Below are positions 14,852 through 18,504 of a stretch of DNA of 18,504 nucleotides, piece by piece. Within the stretch, counting starts at the first letter, position 1. The number at the start of each line of letters is the position of its first letter. The DNA is taken from NCBI GenBank assembly GCA_947178195.1, contig CAMWXM010000022.1, positions 1-18,504 of the forward strand. The letters are read 5' to 3'. The translations under genes and the position numbers were made by a program. The notes below the pieces were generated by a model. It was not told the origin of the DNA. It did not search any database and saw only the letters and a program-made list of their open reading frames with translations. This stretch comes from an uncultured Ruminococcus sp. (GTDB lineage Bacteria; Bacillota; Clostridia; Oscillospirales; Ruminococcaceae).

Positions 14852-15700
14852 TCAGTCGGTTTTTTCTGCAGCTTTTTCAATATCGCCTATATACGAGCTT
14901 ATATCGAACATTGCCGAAGAGCCTGATGCAACTGAAGGCATTTTACCATCCCATTTATCAACAAATTCCATCATTATAATTTTTTCGGTAAGCTGGTCAT
15001 TTTTCAGCTTAAATGCTTCCGCTTCAGCCTTTGCCTTTTCAATAGTCTGTTCTGCTTCAACTTTGATTCTGGCAAGATCCTGTTCCGCCTTCAAAGCTTC
15101 CTGCTGAGCAGTCTGTTTTGCCTCGATAGCTTTATTAAATTCCTCTGAAAAATCAAAATTTACTATATTGAAAACCTCTATTGAAAGTCCGTACGGATTT
15201 ATTTTCTGGGAAATAGCGTCCTCCATTTCAGTAGAAACGGCAGCACGATTTGTAATAAGCTGCTCAGCGGTATATTTAGCGGCAACTGATTTTACACATT
15301 CCTGAATAGCAGGATTTACGATAACATTTGTAAAATCGCTGCCGACATTTTTATAAATATCAGCAGATGAAGAACGATTTACACGATAATTTATCGAAAC
15401 CTTAGAAGAAATAGTCTGCAAGTCCTTTGAAGCTGCATTAGATTCAACCTCTGTTTTCATAACACGGTTGTCTACCTGTACAATTTCTGAAACAAATGGT
15501 ATTTTAAAGTGAAGTCCCTCTTCAAGAACCGTATCTGAAACCTTTCCCAGATTTACTATAACTCCTGAATGTCCCGCCTTAACGACAGTAAAGCTGCTGA
15601 GACCTAAAACTGCAACTACAGCCACTATAATGACAATAATGACAATTTTCTTTATTGATTTAGTGTTTACGTTAATAACGTTATTATTATTGATATCCAT
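14852..15700 (-). CDS. SPFH/prohibitin-like membrane protein
   Basis: A 282-residue SPFH-domain protein. A short Asn-rich N-terminus precedes one transmembrane helix at about 19-38 ('IVIIVIIVAVVAVLGLSS'). The SPFH domain follows ('KAGHSGVIVNLGKV', 'LEEGLHFKIPFV', 'AVAAKYTAEQLITNRAAV'-like regions, 'GLSIEVFNIVNFDFSEEF'). An Ala/Glu/Lys-rich coiled coil comes next ('AIEAKQTAQQEALKAEQDLA' onward), then a C-terminal tail. Members oligomerise into membrane rings or microdomains and often work with proteases; no partner protease is adjacent here. ATG 15700 is chosen because AAGGAG (15707-15712) precedes it; the longer reading to 15745 would run into the palindromic leader. It is the promoter-proximal gene of a probable SPFH-Nudix-nth operon. 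Confidence 0.92.
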   Translation of the reverse strand: MDINNNNVINVNTKSIKKIVIIVIIVAVVAVLGLSSFTVVKAGHSGVIVNLGKVSDTVLEEGLHFKIPFVSEIVQVDNRVMKTEVESNAASKDLQTISSKVSINYRVNRSSSADIYKNVGSDFTNVIVNPAIQECVKSVAAKYTAEQLITNRAAVSTEMEDAISQKINPYGLSIEVFNIVNFDFSEEFNKAIEAKQTAQQEALKAEQDLARIKVEAEQTIEKAKAEAEAFKLKNDQLTEKIIMMEFVDKWDGKMPSVASGSSAMFDISSYIGDIEKAAEKTD

Positions 15701-15732
15701 TTTTTTCTCCTTAAAAAAATACTTTTTTGAAT

Positions 15733-15761
15733 CAATACCGCACAATGATTGTGCAGTATTG
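15733..15761. repeat. Palindromic repeat, copy 2, in the leader of the SPFH gene
   Basis: CAATACCGCACAAT (15733-15746) and ATTGTGCAGTATTG (15748-15761) form 14-base arms with one imperfect pair (G-U on the minus strand) around a single base. The left arm is identical to 5246-5259. It sits immediately downstream of the SPFH promoter, so the transcript would begin with a strong hairpin. Confidence 0.65.
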
Positions 15762-15774
15762 TCTTAACTTTTAT

Positions 15775-15803
15775 ATTATAGCACACTTTTTTCGATTTGT
15801 CAT
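15775..15803 (-). promoter_or_regulatory. Sigma-A-type promoter of the SPFH-Nudix-nth operon
   Basis: On the minus strand, ATGACA (15798-15803), a 17-base spacer and TATAAT (15775-15780) make a strong promoter, with an extended -10 TGC just upstream of TATAAT. Transcription from about 15768 gives a leader of roughly 68 bases that opens with the palindromic repeat. Confidence 0.82.
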
Positions 15804-15849
15804 TATAATTCATGTGAATTTCATAAAAATTTTCAAGGCTAATTGGCGA

Positions 15850-18405
15850 TTATCGGCAGATAAACTCCCTGATAGCCTTTTCAACCGAACTTACTTCCTT
15901 TTCAAATTCAGTCGCCGAGATACGGTAAGCGCCATTTCCAAGAATAATTATCTGTTCCATATTATCAGATGTCGCAACTCTCACCCTATGCTTCCTTCCG
16001 ATTTCATGGGTTGTTTTTTCAATAAACATATCCGCAGTTTCCGCCTCTTTAGTATACACAACATTAATATTATGGATTTTTTCAATATTTCTTTGTCCAC
16101 CCTTGATTTTATATGCATCGAATACTAAAATCACTTCATTCTGGCAAAAGCCCTGATAATTACACAGTCTGTTAATAAGCGTATTCCGTGCAAGATCAAG
16201 GTTATCATTAGCTAATTTTTTCAGGCTTTCCCATGAAAAAATAATATTATAACCGTCTACCAGCAAATATTCAGGTCCTTCTGGCACAGGACTTGCCTTA
16301 TATTTTTCATTTTCTTTTTTTACCGATGGTTTAAACGCCTTATTTATATCTCTCTTTACAGGACCATAAGTCCTCTCAAAAATTTCCATAAGCTCTTTAT
16401 CCGAGGCAAGTCTGTTTTTATACTGCGTAATCTGTGCAGTGCTTATGTCATAAATATTATTATCCGTTTTTTGCTCAATGCAGCTGGGAAGATGCATATA
16501 ATTACAAACCTCATTCCATTTCACCACTGAGCCTGAACCGCGACTGCAAAAAACAGAATCAGCAGTATTTGCAACATCTCCATCGCAATTATAATTATAT
16601 TTTTCTATTATTTCTTCAGGATTATGACATTCCTCATACCCTTTCAGGGTACAATAAAGCTTTCCCTTAGTATAGCTTAACATCTCGTTCTGATAGTTGC
16701 ACATTTCCGATACAGGCGCTTCGCCAGATATGACAGCCGTTTCACCATATACCTCCGGTGGTGAAAAGCTTCCGCTCATACGCTGTATATCATGGATAGC
16801 CCTTCCCACGTTTTCCGAAGGCAGTTCCATTCTGAATTTGTAAAATGGTTCAAGAATAACACATTCGTTATTTCTGAGCCCGTGTCTTACCGCACGATAT
16901 GTTGCCTGACGAAAATCTCCCCCTTCGGTATGCTTTATATGAGCCTTACCAGATTTAAGAGTTATTTTCATATCGGTGATTGGCGAACCGGTAAGTACTC
17001 CTATATGCTGCTTTTCTTTAAGATGAGTAAGTATAAGATTCTGCCAGTTTTTATCCAGCATATCTTCACAGCAGTCGGTTTCAAAAATAAGTCCTTTCCC
17101 TCTTTCAACCGGCTCTAACAGAAGATGCACCTCCGCATAATGCCGTAAAGGTTCATAATGTCCGACCCCCTCAGAAACTTTTGAAATAGTTTCCTTGTAT
17201 GAGATGATACCATTTCCGAAGCCAATTTCAAAACCGAAACGCTCCTTAACAATTACGCTTAAAATTTCAAGCTGTATTTGTCCCATAAGCTTCACAGTTA
17301 TCTGCTCTGACTGCTCGTTCCAGATAACATGAAGCTGAGGGTCTTCCTCCTCCAGCCGCCGCAGCATTTCAAGCGCCTCATAAGGATCGATATCTTCGGG
17401 TAGTATAACGCCGTAGCTTAAAACCGGTTCCAGAAGCGGAATCTCTGAATTGCTTTCACAGCCTAAACCCTGACCAGAATAAGTAGACATAAGCCCAGTA
17501 ACAGCGCATACTGTTCCTGCCTCGGCTACTTCTACGGTACTGTATTTTTTACCGGAATAAATTCTTATCTGATTTATTTTTTCTTCATATTCCTTTCCAA
17601 GACTATTATATTTTACCGGCATTTTGACTTTAAGAGTACCTCCGGTAATTTTAATATGGGTTATACGATTCCCCTGCTCATCCTCAGAAATTTTATATAT
17701 TTTCGCTCCGAACTCGCTTTTATATCCGGGAGCAATAATATATCTGTCAAAAATATCAAGAAATTCGTCTATACCGTTCATTTTAAGTGCCGAACCAAAA
17801 CAGCATGGAAAAATTTCTCTTTTTAATATTGCTTCTGCAATTGTAGCTTCTTCAAAAGTCCCGGTTTCAAGATACTCCTGCAGCAGTTTTTCATTGCAAA
17901 GAGAAGTATTTTCATAAAATTCCTCAGAAAACATATTGCCGAAATCTATGCACCCGTCTCCCTGCCTCTTTTTTAAGATATACATTATATTTTCTCGTTT
18001 CACGTCTGGAAGATCGGTTTTATTTACAAAAATAAAAGTAGGTATGCGGTATCTTTTCAAAAGCTTCCACAGCGTTTCGGTATGGCTCTGAACAGGGTCA
18101 GAACCGTTTACAACAAGTATGGCGTAATCCAGAACCTGAAGAGTTCGTTCTGTTTCAGTTGAAAAATCCGAATGTCCCGGTGTATCGAGAAGAGTGTATT
18201 CGATATTGTTTTTATGAAATACCGCCTGCTTTGAAAAAATCGTTATCCCTCTTTCACGCTCAAGAAAATGAGTATCTAAAAAGGTATCTCTATGATCCAC
18301 ACGTCCCCATTTTCTTATTTCGCCTGTTTTATATAAAATCGCCTCTGAGAGGGTCGTTTTTCCAGAATCGACATGAGCCAGAATGCCCAGTGTGATTTTT
18401 TTCAT
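15850..18405 (-). CDS. TetM-like translational GTPase fused to C-terminal YacP/Rae1-like NYN nuclease domain
   Basis: An 851-residue, two-part protein; TetM itself is about 640. Residues 1-640 follow the EF-G/ribosomal-protection layout: G1 'AHVDSGKT' (10-17), G2 'RGIT' (52-55), G3 'DTPGHSDF' (74-81), G4 'NKTD' (128-131), G5 'SALK' (205-208), then domains II-V. Linker 640-710 contains 'IFERTYGPVKRDINKAF'. Residues 711-851 match a YacP-type NYN/PIN ribonuclease: 'YLLVDGYNIIFSW' (Asp717, Asn720), 'VFDAYKIKGG' (Asp763), 'EAETADMFIE' (Asp792) and 'VATSDNMEQ' (Asp814). The domain IV tip reads 'IKHTEGGDFR' where TetM has its Ser-Pro-Val loop, so tetracycline resistance is doubtful. ATG 18405 is preferred because GAGGG lies about six bases upstream; ATG 18417 is an alternative. 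A single-gene unit by its promoter; ribosome-linked mRNA cleavage is inference. Confidence 0.88.
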   Translation of the reverse strand: MKKITLGILAHVDSGKTTLSEAILYKTGEIRKWGRVDHRDTFLDTHFLERERGITIFSKQAVFHKNNIEYTLLDTPGHSDFSTETERTLQVLDYAILVVNGSDPVQSHTETLWKLLKRYRIPTFIFVNKTDLPDVKRENIMYILKKRQGDGCIDFGNMFSEEFYENTSLCNEKLLQEYLETGTFEEATIAEAILKREIFPCCFGSALKMNGIDEFLDIFDRYIIAPGYKSEFGAKIYKISEDEQGNRITHIKITGGTLKVKMPVKYNSLGKEYEEKINQIRIYSGKKYSTVEVAEAGTVCAVTGLMSTYSGQGLGCESNSEIPLLEPVLSYGVILPEDIDPYEALEMLRRLEEEDPQLHVIWNEQSEQITVKLMGQIQLEILSVIVKERFGFEIGFGNGIISYKETISKVSEGVGHYEPLRHYAEVHLLLEPVERGKGLIFETDCCEDMLDKNWQNLILTHLKEKQHIGVLTGSPITDMKITLKSGKAHIKHTEGGDFRQATYRAVRHGLRNNECVILEPFYKFRMELPSENVGRAIHDIQRMSGSFSPPEVYGETAVISGEAPVSEMCNYQNEMLSYTKGKLYCTLKGYEECHNPEEIIEKYNYNCDGDVANTADSVFCSRGSGSVVKWNEVCNYMHLPSCIEQKTDNNIYDISTAQITQYKNRLASDKELMEIFERTYGPVKRDINKAFKPSVKKENEKYKASPVPEGPEYLLVDGYNIIFSWESLKKLANDNLDLARNTLINRLCNYQGFCQNEVILVFDAYKIKGGQRNIEKIHNINVVYTKEAETADMFIEKTTHEIGRKHRVRVATSDNMEQIIILGNGAYRISATEFEKEVSSVEKAIREFICR

Positions 18406-18440
18406 AAAATCCCTCATTTTCATTTTTATTTCTATTATAA

Positions 18441-18469
18441 ATTTTATCATATTTTACAAATATTTTCAA
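18441..18469 (-). promoter_or_regulatory. Likely promoter of the GTPase-NYN gene
   Basis: On the minus strand, TTGAAA (18464-18469), a 17-base spacer and TAAAAT (18441-18446) form a plausible vegetative promoter. The leader would be only about 30 bases, with no room for the leader-peptide attenuator known upstream of tet(M). The region is very AT-rich, so chance matches are possible. Confidence 0.6.
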
Positions 18470-18504
18470 GATAATATTAACTAAATTTTTTGTTCTGCTT
18501 ATAT

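Noticed and set aside
15808..15821. AATTCATGTGAATT as a terminator for the GTPase gene
   Set aside because: Only five AT-rich pairs without a U-tract; too weak to call.
15727..16128. 133-codon plus-strand frame over the end of the GTPase gene
   Set aside because: Antisense shadow of the strongly supported NYN domain coding region; no SD and no recognisable motif.
15850..18405. Calling the GTPase gene a tetracycline resistance gene
   Set aside because: It is about 200 residues longer than TetM, has a nuclease domain and lacks the Ser-Pro-Val tip; no mobile-element context surrounds it.

Overview
The window reads as chromosomal DNA of a low-GC Firmicute, most likely a gut or rumen Ruminococcus-like member of the Clostridia (Oscillospirales). 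The base composition is AT-rich and Shine-Dalgarno sequences are strong. There is a type I dockerin on a BspA-like leucine-rich-repeat protein, a DUF5685 protein and a TetM-like GTPase of the clostridial 'translation factor GTPase' type. This placement is inference from gene content, not from a marker gene. I saw no rRNA, tRNA, CRISPR array, intact insertion sequence or origin.

Layout. (1) 1-3735, plus strand: a tight housekeeping run of prfA (5' end outside the window), Sua5/TsaC-type threonylcarbamoyl-AMP synthase, coaE and an M18 aminopeptidase, joined by overlaps or gaps of a few bases. (2) 3848-5197, plus: a secreted LRR-dockerin protein. (3) 5347-8008, minus: an ECF sigma factor followed by a membrane-anchored beta-propeller protein, a likely sigma/anti-sigma pair. 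It converges on the LRR gene across a region with three hairpins. (4) 8194-11193, plus: a consensus promoter, a structured leader, tagD-like glycerol-3-phosphate cytidylyltransferase and a large fusion of CDP-glycerol glycerophosphotransferase with a GT4 glycosyltransferase, then a terminator. This is a two-gene wall or surface polymer operon. (5) 11223-13488, minus: a consensus promoter and structured leader, then DUF5685 protein, a DnaJ/TPR protein with Asn-rich linker and Cys-rich tail, and a polytopic membrane protein. (6) 13501-15803, minus: an SPFH/prohibitin-like membrane protein, a Nudix hydrolase and endonuclease III. (7) 15850-18469, minus: a TetM-like translational GTPase fused to a C-terminal YacP/Rae1-like NYN ribonuclease domain, with its own promoter.

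The strongest leads are four. First, the GTPase-NYN fusion, which suggests a ribosome-acting factor with its own mRNA nuclease and lacks the TetM Ser-Pro-Val tip. Second, the DUF5685/DnaJ/membrane operon, whose DUF5685 member carries two Asp-rich motifs resembling those of squalene/phytoene synthases. Third, two structured 5' leaders. Fourth, a 14-base palindrome half-site shared by two distant intergenic regions. All family assignments are by eye from motifs; no database search was possible.
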